From Flavobacteriales bacterium (GTDB taxonomy: Bacteria; Bacteroidota; Bacteroidia; Flavobacteriales_F; PHOS-HE28), in assembly GCA_016705545.1 (NCBI GenBank), contig JADIYA010000031.1:107750-171749 (forward strand): DNA of 64,000 nucleotides, written 5' to 3'. A program made the translations under genes and the position numbers. The notes below the pieces were generated by a model. The model saw only the letters and a program-made list of their open reading frames with translations. It was not told the origin of the DNA and did no database searches. Below, one piece after another: positions 25,999 to 35,012 of this stretch. Each line of letters opens with the position of its first letter. The stretch's first letter is position 1.

Positions 25999-27140
25999 GC
26001 AAGAGGCCCCAAGTGCTCGCCTTCATCGATTGGTACAAGCCCTTCTTCAAGGCGGGCGGCCCGGTGCGCAGCATGGTGAACCTGGTCGATCACCTGCACG
26101 ATCGCGTCGACTTCCACATCGTCACTGGCGATAGGGACTATACCGCGCGCGCCTCGCCCGAGGATCTGCCGAAGGATCGATGGGTCGAGCAAGACAAGGG
26201 CGAGCGCGTTTGGTACGCATCACCCGCACAGCGAACACTGAAGCAATGGCGCGCGCTGCTGAAGGAGCGCGTGTGGGACCTGGTGTACATCAATGGCCTC
26301 TACTCGAAGTGGAGCACCATCGCGCCATTGTGGCTGCTGCGCGGATCGAAGCAGCGTCGCATCGTGGCGGTGCGCGGCATGCTGGCACGCGGCCCCATGA
26401 AGCAGAGCCCGGGGAAGAAGCGCGCCTTCCTTCTGGCCATGAAGACCACCGGCTGCTTCAAGGGCGTGGAGTTCCAGGCCACCAATGCTGAAGAAGCAGA
26501 GGACATCATGCGCTGGATCGGCAGGGACGTGAAAGTGCACCTGGTGCCCAACCTCGGCCGCAAGCTCGAAGCGAAGGAGCCAACTGCCATCGACAAGCGG
26601 CCCGGAGTGTTGCGGTTGGTGAGCGTGGGCCGCATAGCACCGGAGAAGAATACGCTCTTCGCCATCGAACGGCTGCGCGGCCTGCAAGGCGATATCCGCT
26701 TCGACCTCTACGGCACCGTGTACGACCAGGCCTATTGGAAGCTTTGCGAGGACGCCATCGCGAAGTTGCCACCGGACACGAAGGTGCTGTGGCATGATCA
26801 CATCGGCGAGGATCGCGTGCGCGGCGTGATTGAGCAGGCGCATGCGGTCTTCATGCCCAGCGTGGGCGAGAACTTCGGTCACACCATGCTGGAGGCGCTG
26901 GTGGCGGGCAGGCCCTTGCTCATCAGTGACCGCACGCCGTGGAAGGGCCTGGAAGCGAGGTATGCCGGATGGGACCTTCCGCTGGAAGAGCCGAAGCGGT
27001 TCGAGGAGGTGCTGGAGCGGATGCATGGGATGGATGGAACGGCGCATGCAGGCTGGGTGGAGGGCGCATACGCGCTAGGCAAGCGATATTTGGCCGATGC
27101 CTCGGGCGTGGAGCGAAGCCTCGCCCTCTTCACGCCATGA
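25995..27140 (+). CDS. Glycosyltransferase, GT4-like
   Basis: A 381-residue GT-B protein. The N-terminus (FIDWYKPFFKAGGPVRSMVNLVDHL) carries the GGP loop typical of GT4 acceptor domains. The C-terminal donor domain has LVSVGRIAPEKNTLFAIERL and MPSVGENFGHTMLEALVAGRPLL, with the two glutamates of the EX7E motif. The wbuB/WcaI-like family makes capsule or O-antigen repeats. It overlaps both neighbours by 4 bases, so expression is probably translationally coupled. Confidence 0.87.
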   Translation: MSKRPQVLAFIDWYKPFFKAGGPVRSMVNLVDHLHDRVDFHIVTGDRDYTARASPEDLPKDRWVEQDKGERVWYASPAQRTLKQWRALLKERVWDLVYINGLYSKWSTIAPLWLLRGSKQRRIVAVRGMLARGPMKQSPGKKRAFLLAMKTTGCFKGVEFQATNAEEAEDIMRWIGRDVKVHLVPNLGRKLEAKEPTAIDKRPGVLRLVSVGRIAPEKNTLFAIERLRGLQGDIRFDLYGTVYDQAYWKLCEDAIAKLPPDTKVLWHDHIGEDRVRGVIEQAHAVFMPSVGENFGHTMLEALVAGRPLLISDRTPWKGLEARYAGWDLPLEEPKRFEEVLERMHGMDGTAHAGWVEGAYALGKRYLADASGVERSLALFTP

Positions 27141-27700
27141 GCGAGCGCGCAACCGTCGATCTCTCCCGCTTCGACAACTCGAAGACCTTCGACCCCGGCG
27201 CGGGTGTTGTGAAGCGCACGCTCTGGTATTTCACCAACGCGCTCTTCTTCCTCAATCCCTGCTTCCCGTTCCGCACGCCGAAGCCAGCATTGCTGCGCTT
27301 GTTCGGAGCCCGGGTAGGGAATGGCGTGGTGATCCATCCGGGCGTGAACATCAAGTTCCCGTGGAAGCTGCGCATCGGCGATCATAGCTGGATCGGCCAG
27401 CGCGTGTGGCTCGACAACCTCGATATGCTCACCATCGGCAATAACGTCGTCATCAGTCAGGGCGCGATGATCATTCAAGGCAGCCACGATTACAAGAAGG
27501 TCGATTACCCGACTTACAGCAAGCCCGTGGTTCTTGAGGACGGTAGTTGGGTTGGAGCAGGGGCCATCGTCACGCTCGGCGTAACATTGAAAAGCCATAG
27601 CGTGCTGGCCGCAGGCAGCGTGGCCACCAAGGACCTGGAGGCGTACACGATCTACCAGGGGAATCCGGCATTGCCGATTCGTGAGCGCGTTGTTGTATGA
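27137..27700 (+). CDS. WcaF-like sugar O-acetyltransferase
   Basis: A 187-residue left-handed beta-helix acetyltransferase. Hexapeptide repeats run from about residue 60 to 170 (VGNGVVIHPGVNIKFPWKLRIGD, IGQRVWLDNLDMLTIG, GSWVGAGAIVTLGV, HSVLAAGSV). The segment QGSHDYKK contains the catalytic-type histidine of the xenobiotic/WcaF acetyltransferase class. It is predicted to transfer acetyl from acetyl-CoA onto a glycan. The ATG overlaps the preceding stop and its stop overlaps the next start. Confidence 0.85.
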   Translation: MSERATVDLSRFDNSKTFDPGAGVVKRTLWYFTNALFFLNPCFPFRTPKPALLRLFGARVGNGVVIHPGVNIKFPWKLRIGDHSWIGQRVWLDNLDMLTIGNNVVISQGAMIIQGSHDYKKVDYPTYSKPVVLEDGSWVGAGAIVTLGVTLKSHSVLAAGSVATKDLEAYTIYQGNPALPIRERVVV

Positions 27701-28458
27701 GAATATCCCTCATCACGGTCTGCCGCAACGTCGCTCCGGTCATCGCCGAGTCGCTCGACAGCGTGCTCGCGCAATCGCACCCCGATATCGAGCTGATCGT
27801 GATCGATGGTGCCAGCACGGATGGCACCGTTGAGATCCTGGAACGCTACCGCTGTGCTCCTGGCAAGCGCGGCATCGACATCCTCGTAAGCGAACCCGAC
27901 AAAGGCATCTACGACGCCATGAACAAGGGACTCGCGCGTGCCACCGGCGACATCATCGGTTTCGTGAACGCCGGCGATCTGCTCATGACCAAGGACACCA
28001 TCGCGCAAGTGGTCGCGGCTTTCCAGCGCAGCCACGCCGAGGCCGTCTATGGCGACATCATCATGGTGGATGAGAAGGACATCTATCGCGTGCATCGCAC
28101 CTGGCTAAGCGGCACCTATCACCGCGAGAACTTCCGCAAGGGCTGGATGCCGCCGCACGTGGGCACCTTCATCCGCAAGAGCGTGTACGACCGCTACGGT
28201 CACTTCAACACCGATCTGCGCATCGGCGCCGACTACGAGATCCTGCTGCGCTTCCTGTACAAGCAGCAAGTGCCCACCATCCATCTCCGCGAGGTACTCG
28301 TGCGCTTCCGCTTAGGTGGCATGAGCAATGGCAACCTGAAGCTCATCCTGCGCGCCAATCGCGAGGTGCGCCGCTCATGGGGTCTTAACGGACTGAAGGC
28401 GCCGCCGCTGCTCGTTACGCGAAAGCTGTGGAGCAAGGTGATGCAGTTCTTCCACTGA
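27697..28458 (+). CDS. Glycosyltransferase family 2 (WcaA/WcaE-like)
   Basis: A 253-residue GT-A enzyme. The N-terminus MRISLITVCRNVAPVIAESLDSVLAQ and the loop IVIDGASTDGTVEIL are standard for GT2. SEPDKGIYDAMNKGLARATGD precedes VNAGDLL, where the usual DxD is NAGD, as in some colanic-acid GT2 enzymes. Last gene of the four-gene overlapping operon; it converges on the T9SS type-B gene with a 14-base gap. Confidence 0.88.
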   Translation: MRISLITVCRNVAPVIAESLDSVLAQSHPDIELIVIDGASTDGTVEILERYRCAPGKRGIDILVSEPDKGIYDAMNKGLARATGDIIGFVNAGDLLMTKDTIAQVVAAFQRSHAEAVYGDIIMVDEKDIYRVHRTWLSGTYHRENFRKGWMPPHVGTFIRKSVYDRYGHFNTDLRIGADYEILLRFLYKQQVPTIHLREVLVRFRLGGMSNGNLKLILRANREVRRSWGLNGLKAPPLLVTRKLWSKVMQFFH

Positions 28459-28472
28459 CGGCCGCCCGCTGA

Positions 28473-29969
28473 TCAGCGCAGCAGCGTGACCGTGCCATGC
28501 TGCTGATCCGGTCCTTTCGGGCCGGTAAAGGTGAGCGTCCAGAAGTAGGTGCCATCGGGGACGGTTTCACCCGCAGACGAACGGCCGTCCCATGCGAAGT
28601 CCAGGCCCTTGGCCTTGTACACCATGGCGCCCCAGCGGTTGAAGACCTGGAGTTCGAGGTTGTCAACGCCTTCAAGCATGATCGGTCTGAACTGCGCATT
28701 CTGGTCATCGCCGTTCGGGGTGAACACATTGGGGATCACCACCACCACGTCGCATTCGTCGAGCATGATTATCACCGTATCCGATGCGATGCACGGCCCT
28801 TGGGCGATCTGCACCCAGGCCTCGCCGCTCACGTAGCCGGTCCAGGAGTTCAGCGCGGAGCCATCGTGCCAGAGGTAGTCGGCGTCGAGTGCGCCAGCGA
28901 AGAGCACCACGCTATCGCCAGCACACGCCGTTCGGTCGGGCCCAAGGTCAATGCTTGGTTGCGGAAGGAAGGTCACATCCACGGAATCGCGGCCGAAGCA
29001 TGCGCCATTGAGCACATTCACCCAATAGGTGCCGCTGGTGGTCACCGTGAGCTGCGCATCGGTGGCCAGGCCATCGTTCCAAACGTACGTGTCCACCATG
29101 GGCGTGGTGGCGTCCAGCACCACCGTGCCGGCACCGCAGATCACCTGATCGGGGCCAAGGTCCGGTTCGGGGTAGGGATTCACGATCACCGTTACGCTGT
29201 CGGTGTAGTTGCAGAAGGGCGTGAAGGAAATGTCGTCGAGCGCGAAATCGTTGCCGCTGGCGAAGGTGTTCTGGTTGGTGATGCAGATGTCAGCCGTGGT
29301 ATTGCTGCCCGATGCCCAGATCTGGTAGAACTGGTTCCATTGGCAGGTGCTGGAAGCCGCAGTGAAGGTGTTGCCCAGGGGCTGCCCGTTGATCGTGAAT
29401 TGGAGCACCGCTGGATTCTGCGCGACCATGGACGACAGCCAGGCCGAGAACGCGTAGCTGGTATTGGGCGCAACGGTGATCGATTGGCACCAAACCGGGA
29501 CGCCAGCTGTGGCCGCGCCATTCACCACCATCATGTTGCCGCCACCGGTATGATCGGTGCAGGGCGGGAAATTGCTGTGCGTGGCGCTGGCGTTGCTGGC
29601 AACAGCATACTGGCCTTCGTTGGACAAGAGCCCCCAAGTGCCGCCCGTACCGGGGATGTAACCGCTGGTGAACCCGGTGGCGCCAGCGGAGAAATCACCG
29701 TTCACCACCAGGTTTGAGCCGGCATCGAGCTCCTGCACCGTGCAGTAGTACACGCCGGCCGTGCCCACCATGAGCGAGCTGGCGGTTGTGCCGTCGGTCC
29801 ACAAATAGCTCAGGTAGCCCGTTCCTGGCGTGAGCAGCGCGGTCTGCCCATCACAGAGCGTGATGTCGGGACCTAGGTCGATGCTGCCGGTGCAAGGCTG
29901 GGCCTGTGAGGCCACAAGGGATAGCAGTGCCGGTGCAAGCGTGAATCTGCTCTTGGAGCTCAACAGCAT
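28473..29969 (-). CDS. Secreted adhesin-like protein with gliding-motility/T9SS type-B C-terminal domain
   Basis: A 498-residue protein from the ATG at 29969, which begins a signal peptide (MLLSSKSRFTLAPALLSLVASQAQ). Repeated PKD/Ig-like units carry the pattern LGPDITLCDGQTALLTPG, LGPDQVICGAGTVVLDAT and LGPDRTACAGDSVVLFAG. A galactose-binding-like module lies between (VNGDFSAGATGFTSGY). The C-terminus NVFTPNGDDQNAQFRP to the end is the CHU_C/gliding-motility-associated domain, a type-B signal for the T9SS. It is probably a surface-exposed adhesive or structural protein. Confidence 0.85.
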   Translation of the reverse strand: MLLSSKSRFTLAPALLSLVASQAQPCTGSIDLGPDITLCDGQTALLTPGTGYLSYLWTDGTTASSLMVGTAGVYYCTVQELDAGSNLVVNGDFSAGATGFTSGYIPGTGGTWGLLSNEGQYAVASNASATHSNFPPCTDHTGGGNMMVVNGAATAGVPVWCQSITVAPNTSYAFSAWLSSMVAQNPAVLQFTINGQPLGNTFTAASSTCQWNQFYQIWASGSNTTADICITNQNTFASGNDFALDDISFTPFCNYTDSVTVIVNPYPEPDLGPDQVICGAGTVVLDATTPMVDTYVWNDGLATDAQLTVTTSGTYWVNVLNGACFGRDSVDVTFLPQPSIDLGPDRTACAGDSVVLFAGALDADYLWHDGSALNSWTGYVSGEAWVQIAQGPCIASDTVIIMLDECDVVVVIPNVFTPNGDDQNAQFRPIMLEGVDNLELQVFNRWGAMVYKAKGLDFAWDGRSSAGETVPDGTYFWTLTFTGPKGPDQQHGTVTLLR

Positions 29970-30081
29970 GGGGCGATAATCGGTGAAGACTGGATTCGGC
30001 CGACGAAGGTCGCCCACGACGGGGGAAGTGCGCGTCATGCGCATGTGATGTCTTGCTGCTGAAGGCCCTCGGCTCGAATCC

Positions 30082-30089
30082 TACCTTCG
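30082..30089 (+). promoter_or_regulatory. -7 element TACCTTCG directly before hpt
   Basis: The element is separated from the ATG at 30096 by only CCGCCC, the same arrangement as at uvrB and fabG. Confidence 0.5.
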
Positions 30090-30095
30090 CCGCCC

Positions 30096-30635
30096 ATGTC
30101 ACGAGTGCGTTTGCATGATCTGGACTTCGTGCCCTTCATCCCGGAAGGGGAGGTAGCCGCTGCGATTGACCGGGTAGCCGCCCGGTTGAATACCGATTAC
30201 ACGGGCTGGCGTCCCTTGCTCATCGGCGTGCTCAACGGGGCATTCTTCTTCGCTGCGGAACTCATGAAGCGCCTCACCATCGAGTGCGAGGTCACCTTCG
30301 TGAAGGTGGCCAGCTACCATGGCACCCGGAGCACCGGCAAGGTGAGTGAGCTCATCGGCCTGAGCGAGCGCATCGAGGGCCGTCATGTCGTGGTGCTCGA
30401 GGATATCGTGGACACCGGAAGCACCATCCGCTACATCATGGACGCGTTGGCCGAGCACCATCCCGCCAGCGTGCGCATCGCCGCATTGCTCTTCAAGCCC
30501 GATGCCTACAAGCAGGAGATCCCCATCGATTTCGTGGCGCTCAACATCCCCAACGCCTTCGTGGTGGGCAGCGGCCTCGACCACGACGGACTGGGTCGCA
30601 ACCTGCCCGGCATCCTCAAGATCGCAGAACCCTGA
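30096..30635 (+). CDS. hpt: Hypoxanthine phosphoribosyltransferase
   Basis: A 179-residue type I phosphoribosyltransferase. The PRPP-binding motif VVLEDIVDTGSTIRYIM is near residue 95. The substrate loop (KVASYHGTRSTGKV) and the C-terminal PDAYKQEIPIDFVALNIPNAFVVGSGLD are typical of bacterial Hpt. It salvages hypoxanthine and guanine to IMP and GMP. It is followed after 23 bases by adk, giving a small purine-nucleotide cluster. Confidence 0.93.
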   Translation: MSRVRLHDLDFVPFIPEGEVAAAIDRVAARLNTDYTGWRPLLIGVLNGAFFFAAELMKRLTIECEVTFVKVASYHGTRSTGKVSELIGLSERIEGRHVVVLEDIVDTGSTIRYIMDALAEHHPASVRIAALLFKPDAYKQEIPIDFVALNIPNAFVVGSGLDHDGLGRNLPGILKIAEP

Positions 30636-30658
30636 GCCGCAAGGCGCTTTCACCAGAC

Positions 30659-31231
30659 ATGAGCAAACTGAACATCGTCCTCTTCGGGCCTCCGGGCGCA
30701 GGCAAGGGCACGCAGAGCGAATTCCTCATCAACCGGTACAACCTCGTGCACCTGAGCACCGGCGACATCCTGCGAGCCGAGAAGGATGCCGGCACCGAGC
30801 TGGGCCTGATGGCACAGGAGATCATGGGCCGCGGTGAGCTCGTGAGCGACGACATCGTGATCGGCATGATCCGCAACAAGATCGAAGCGAATAACGACGC
30901 CAAGGGCTTCATTTTCGACGGCTTTCCGCGCACCAAGGCACAGGCCGAAGCGCTCGACGGCATGCTGAACGCGAAGAGCGAGCCCATCACGGTAATGCTC
31001 GCGCTCGAAGTGCCCGAGGAGGAACTCGTGAAGCGCCTCTTGGGCCGTGGCGCCACCAGCGGCCGGGCGGATGATCAGGATGAAGCCGTGGTGAGGAACC
31101 GCATCCGCGAGTACGAGAACAAGACCGCTCCGCTAAAGGAGTATTACTCCGCCCAGGGCAAGTTCAAGGCGATCGATGGGGTGGGGGGCATCGGGGAGAT
31201 CACGGCCCGGTTGATTCAAGCGGTGGGTTGA
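30659..31231 (+). CDS. adk: Adenylate kinase
   Basis: A 190-residue P-loop kinase. The P-loop is FGPPGAGKGTQSEFL at residues 8-22. The AMP-binding region (HLSTGDILRAE) and FDGFPRTKAQAEAL follow. The short lid (LLGRGATSGRADDQDEAVVRNRI) has no zinc-binding cysteines. It equilibrates ATP, ADP and AMP. It lies in the hpt-adk-obgE order seen in many Bacteroidota; a 70-base repeat-containing gap separates it from obgE. Confidence 0.95.
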   Translation: MSKLNIVLFGPPGAGKGTQSEFLINRYNLVHLSTGDILRAEKDAGTELGLMAQEIMGRGELVSDDIVIGMIRNKIEANNDAKGFIFDGFPRTKAQAEALDGMLNAKSEPITVMLALEVPEEELVKRLLGRGATSGRADDQDEAVVRNRIREYENKTAPLKEYYSAQGKFKAIDGVGGIGEITARLIQAVG

Positions 31232-31283
31232 AGTTTGAATGACGATTGCCGGAGCGGACCTTCAACTTTCAGCTTCCAACCCC
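31218..31283. repeat. Imperfect inverted repeat between adk and obgE
   Basis: GGTTGAAGTTTGAATG on the left faces CCTTCAACTTTCAGCTTCC on the right, an imperfect inverted repeat of the same TTGAA family seen at 1870 and 43728. It begins within the adk stop region. Confidence 0.4.
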
Positions 31284-31301
31284 ATCCAGCAATCGCACTG
31301 A

Positions 31302-32324
31302 ATGAACTTCATCGACCACATCCGCATCGAGGCGCGCTCCGGCAAGGGCGGCAAAGGCAGCGCGCATCTGCGACGTGAGAAGTTCATGCCCAAGGGCGGT
31401 CCCGATGGCGGCGACGGCGGCCGTGGCGGCAACGTGATCCTGCGCGGCAACAGCCAGCTGTGGACCCTGCTGCACCTGCGCTACACCAAGCATGTGATCG
31501 CTGAGGATGGCGCCATGGGCACCAGCAATCAGAGCAGCGGGCTGAGCGGCAAGGATGTGGTGATCGAGGTGCCTCTGGGCACCGTGGCCAAGGACGATGA
31601 GACCGGAGAAACGCTCTTCGACATCACCGAGCATGGGCAGGAGGTGATCCTGCTGAAGGGCGGCCGCGGAGGGCTCGGCAACCAGCACTTCCACAGCAGC
31701 ACCTTTCAGACCCCACGCTTCGCACAGCCCGGCGAACCCGGTCAGCAGAAGTGGTTCAAGCTGGAGCTGAAGGTGCTGGCCGATGTGGGCCTCGTGGGAT
31801 TCCCGAATGCCGGCAAGAGCACCTTGCTCAGCGTGATCACGGCCGCTAAGCCCAAGATCGCCGACTATGCCTTCACCACGCTCACGCCCAACCTGGGCAT
31901 GGTGCCCTACCGCGATGGACAGAGCTTCGTGATGGCCGATATCCCCGGCATCATCGAGGGTGCGCATGAAGGCAAAGGACTCGGCCTGCGCTTCCTTCGC
32001 CACATCGAACGCAACAGCGTGCTGCTCTTCATGGTGCCGGCCGACAGTAACGACATCACCCACGACTATCGCGTGCTGGTGAATGAACTGAAGGAATACT
32101 CGCCGGAGTTGCTCGACAAGGACCGCCTGCTCGCCGTCACCAAGTGCGACATGCTCGATGCCGAGATGATGGAGCAGCTGCGCAAGGAGCTGCCGAAGGA
32201 TGTGGACAGCGTGCTCATCAGCAGCGTGGCGCGCATCGGCCTCGATGAGCTGAAGGATAAGCTCTGGAAGCTGCTGCACCGGCCCGTGGAGCAGCGGTCG
32301 CAATTCCCGGAGTGGAGCGCATGA
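31302..32324 (+). CDS. obgE: Obg-family ribosome-assembly GTPase
   Basis: A 340-residue protein. The N-terminal glycine-rich Obg domain (NFIDHIRIEARSGKGGKGS, PKGGPDGGDGGRGGN) precedes the G domain. Its motifs are G1 GFPNAGKSTLLSVI, G2 YAFTTLTPNLG, G3 DIPGIIEGAHEGKGLG and G4 TKCD. It acts in 50S subunit assembly and stress control. The stop overlaps the next start by 4 bases. Length fits the short Obg form without a long C-terminal extension. Confidence 0.95.
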   Translation: MNFIDHIRIEARSGKGGKGSAHLRREKFMPKGGPDGGDGGRGGNVILRGNSQLWTLLHLRYTKHVIAEDGAMGTSNQSSGLSGKDVVIEVPLGTVAKDDETGETLFDITEHGQEVILLKGGRGGLGNQHFHSSTFQTPRFAQPGEPGQQKWFKLELKVLADVGLVGFPNAGKSTLLSVITAAKPKIADYAFTTLTPNLGMVPYRDGQSFVMADIPGIIEGAHEGKGLGLRFLRHIERNSVLLFMVPADSNDITHDYRVLVNELKEYSPELLDKDRLLAVTKCDMLDAEMMEQLRKELPKDVDSVLISSVARIGLDELKDKLWKLLHRPVEQRSQFPEWSA

Positions 32325-32908
32325 GCATTTGGGAACGGCTCGACGCCATCGACCGCGAGGCCTTCCTAGCGATCAACGGCGCGCATTCCCCCTTCTTCGA
32401 TGTGCTCATGGAAGCCGCCAGCAGCATGGTGCTCTGGTTCCCGATCTATGCCTTCTTCCTCTGGGTCATCCTCAAACGTCAAGGCGATCGCGCGCTGCTT
32501 TGGTCGCTACCGCTGATTACCGTCATGATCCTCTTTAGCGACAAAGGCTCCGTGATGCTCTTCAAGGAAACGGTGGAGCGCCTGCGGCCGTGCCATGAGC
32601 CATCGCTCCAAGGGCTGGTGCATCTGGTGTACAAAGAATGCGGCGGGCAGTTCGGCTTCGTGTCCTCGCACGCGAGCAATCACTTCGCTATTGCCGCCTT
32701 CATGGTCGGCGTGCTCAACCGCAGGCCACGCTGGGCGGTGTCGGCCTTGCTCGCTTGGGCCGGGATCATTGCCTATAGCCGTGTCTACCTCGGCGTGCAT
32801 TACCCCGGCGATGTGCTGGTGGGCGGCCTCTATGGGGCAACGATCGGTTCACTTTCGGCGCTCACCTTTCACCGCTTCATCGCAAAGGCACGACCTTCGA
32901 CGGCATGA
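32321..32908 (+). CDS. PAP2-family membrane phosphatase
   Basis: A 195-residue protein with about five membrane helices. The acid-phosphatase signature is complete: KETVERLRPCHEP, then FVSSHASNHFAIAAF, then SRVYLGVHYPGDVLVGG. These provide the catalytic histidines and arginine on the periplasmic side. Likely substrates are undecaprenyl pyrophosphate or phosphatidic-acid-type lipids; the sequence does not decide. It overlaps obgE and crcB by 4 bases each. Confidence 0.88.
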   Translation: MSIWERLDAIDREAFLAINGAHSPFFDVLMEAASSMVLWFPIYAFFLWVILKRQGDRALLWSLPLITVMILFSDKGSVMLFKETVERLRPCHEPSLQGLVHLVYKECGGQFGFVSSHASNHFAIAAFMVGVLNRRPRWAVSALLAWAGIIAYSRVYLGVHYPGDVLVGGLYGATIGSLSALTFHRFIAKARPSTA

Positions 32909-33273
32909 ACACCTGGATCGCGATCTTCATCGGTGGCGGCATCGGCAGCGTGGCGCGCTTCGGCATCACACGCATGGTGCTGGCTTTCGGTTTGAAGGGC
33001 GCCTTCCCTTGGGCCACGCTCTTCGCCAACGTCCTCGCCACCGGGATACTCGCGTGGCTCATCCTCCGCGTGCAGCCTCAGTTCGAGGGCCGCGATGCGC
33101 TCAAGGCCATGCTTGGTGTTGGTTTCTGCGGCGGCTTCAGCACCTTCAGCACCTTCAGCTACGAGAACTTCCTCTTGCTGCGCGAAGGGCAGACGGTGAT
33201 GGCAGCAGCCAACATCGCCATCAGTTTGGTCGCATGCCTGGCCATATTCCATATCGTTGCACGCAGTGCGTAA
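32905..33273 (+). CDS. crcB: Fluoride channel/exporter Fluc
   Basis: A 122-residue protein with four membrane helices. The family motifs are GGGIGSVARFGITR at the N-terminus, an FANVLATGIL central segment, and GFCGGFSTFSTFSYENF with the phenylalanines and serines that line the fluoride pore. It protects against fluoride. It is embedded in the obgE-PAP2 operon, and no fluoride riboswitch is visible upstream. Confidence 0.92.
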   Translation: MNTWIAIFIGGGIGSVARFGITRMVLAFGLKGAFPWATLFANVLATGILAWLILRVQPQFEGRDALKAMLGVGFCGGFSTFSTFSYENFLLLREGQTVMAAANIAISLVACLAIFHIVARSA

Positions 33274-33367
33274 TCCCCTGACTACCATGTTCTGGTTCCG
33301 GCATGGTCGACCCGTACCGGCCAAAAGCCGGGATGACAGGTCGACGCTGCATCGGCTTCGGCCATCG

Positions 33368-35012
33368 ATGATCGTTGTTGTCTCCTGGTTGGGCATGGCA
33401 TGCGGCTTCGCGCAGGTCCCGGCCTTTCAAACGCCTCCCAAACTGGTCGTGGGCATCGTGGTGGATCAGATGCGCACCGATTACATCTATCGCTACTGGG
33501 ACAACTTCGGCGAAGGCGGATTCAAACGGCTCTGCACGAATGGCGCTTTCCTCCGCGATGCGCACTTCGATCACGTGCCCACCGAAACCGGGCCGGGGCA
33601 TGCCAGCGTCTTCACCGGTACCGTGCCATCGCGGCACGGCGTGGTGGCCAATGACATGTATGTGCGCGCCACCGGGAAGACGCTCTACTGTGCTGCCGGT
33701 CCTGACACGATCCTCGGCGTAGGCATCGATAGCGTGGCCGGGCGCAAGTCGCCGATGAACCTGCTGGCAACGACCATTGCTGATGAGCTTGAGCGCCGCT
33801 TCGATGGCCGGAGCCGCACCATCGGAATCGCCTTCAAGGACCGCGGAGCCATCCTGCCCATCGGTCGCACCGGCGATGCGGCGTACTGGTTCGGCGGCGG
33901 TGCCGACGGCGCTTTCGGCACGAGCACTTGGTACATGCGCGAATTGCCATCGTGGGTGCAGCGCTTCAACGGCGAGCGCTTAGCGGCCAGCTACCTCGGA
34001 CGCACATGGGATCCCTTGTTGCCGCGCGATCGATACCACACGCCGCTGCCGGATGACAACCCGTATGAGATACCGCTCACCGGAGCCGACACGCCCACCT
34101 TGCCCATCGATCTGAAAGCCCTGCACAAAACGAGCGGATCCACCGGCATCATTGCTTACACGCCTTGGGGCAATACGCTCACCACTGACTTCGCACTGGC
34201 CGCCATCGAAGCCGAGCAGCTCGGTGCCGACAAGGTCACCGACCTGCTCGCGCTCAGCTACAGCAGCCCTGACATCCTCGGCCACCGCGTTGGGCCGCGC
34301 GCCATCGAATTGGAGGACATGTACCTGCGACTCGATCAGGACATCGCGCGGCTGCTCGAAGAGCTCGATAAGCGCGTGGGCCCGGATGCGTACACGGTCT
34401 TCCTCACTGCGGATCACGCAGCGCTGGATGTGCCGGCGTACCTCGCCTCCCTGAAGGGCAGCGCGGGCTACCCCGACGCGGCGGCCATGGAGCGAGGACT
34501 GAATGCCGAGCTCGCGCGGCGCTTACGGGCCGGGCAAGTGGGTGCGCGCCATGATCAACGAGCAGGTCTTTCTGAACGATTCACTGATTCGCACGAAGAA
34601 GCTCGATGCCGAACGCGTGCAGCGTGCAGCCGCGGATTTCCTGCTCACCGATCCGCTTGTCGCGGAAGCGCTCACCGCGAGCGATCTCTCGCGCTTCGCA
34701 TACACGGAGGGCCTGCGGCGCTCGCTCCAGCGCGGCTTCTTGGCGCATCGCAGCGGCGATGTGCTCTTCGCCTATCGTCCGGGCTTCTTCGAGGGGTATG
34801 GGCCTGCACCGACCAAAGGCACCACGCACGGCAGCGGCTGGAACTACGACACGCACGTGCCTATCCTTCTCTTCGGTCAAGGCATCCGTCCCGGCAACGT
34901 TCTACGGCGCAGCTCCATCACCGACATCGTCCCCACCATCAGCATGATCGTGGGCCTGACGATGCCCGATGCATGCACTGGCTCAGTGATCACCGAGGCG
35001 CTGTTGCGCTGA
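33368..35012 (+). CDS. PafA-like secreted alkaline phosphatase, one frameshift
   Basis: The first frame runs from a signal peptide (MIVVVSWLGMACGFA, ATG 33368) to about 34520. The remainder (YGPGKWVRAMINEQVFLN to ITEALLR) is in the +1 frame. Removing one base near 34525 gives about 547 residues, the normal size for this family. Metal and catalytic motifs are present: GIVVDQMRTDYIYRYW, the nucleophile Thr in PTETGPGHASVFTG, SYSSPDILGHRVGP, TADHAAL, and the C-terminal GTTHGSGWNYDTHVP. It liberates phosphate from organic esters in the periplasm, complementing the phosphate uptake genes at 2.7-5.8 kb. The frameshift is probably an assembly error. Confidence 0.82.

Noticed and set aside
32840..32905. 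Fluoride riboswitch before crcB
   Set aside because: crcB overlaps the preceding gene by 4 bases, and no riboswitch-like sequence is seen there or upstream of obgE.
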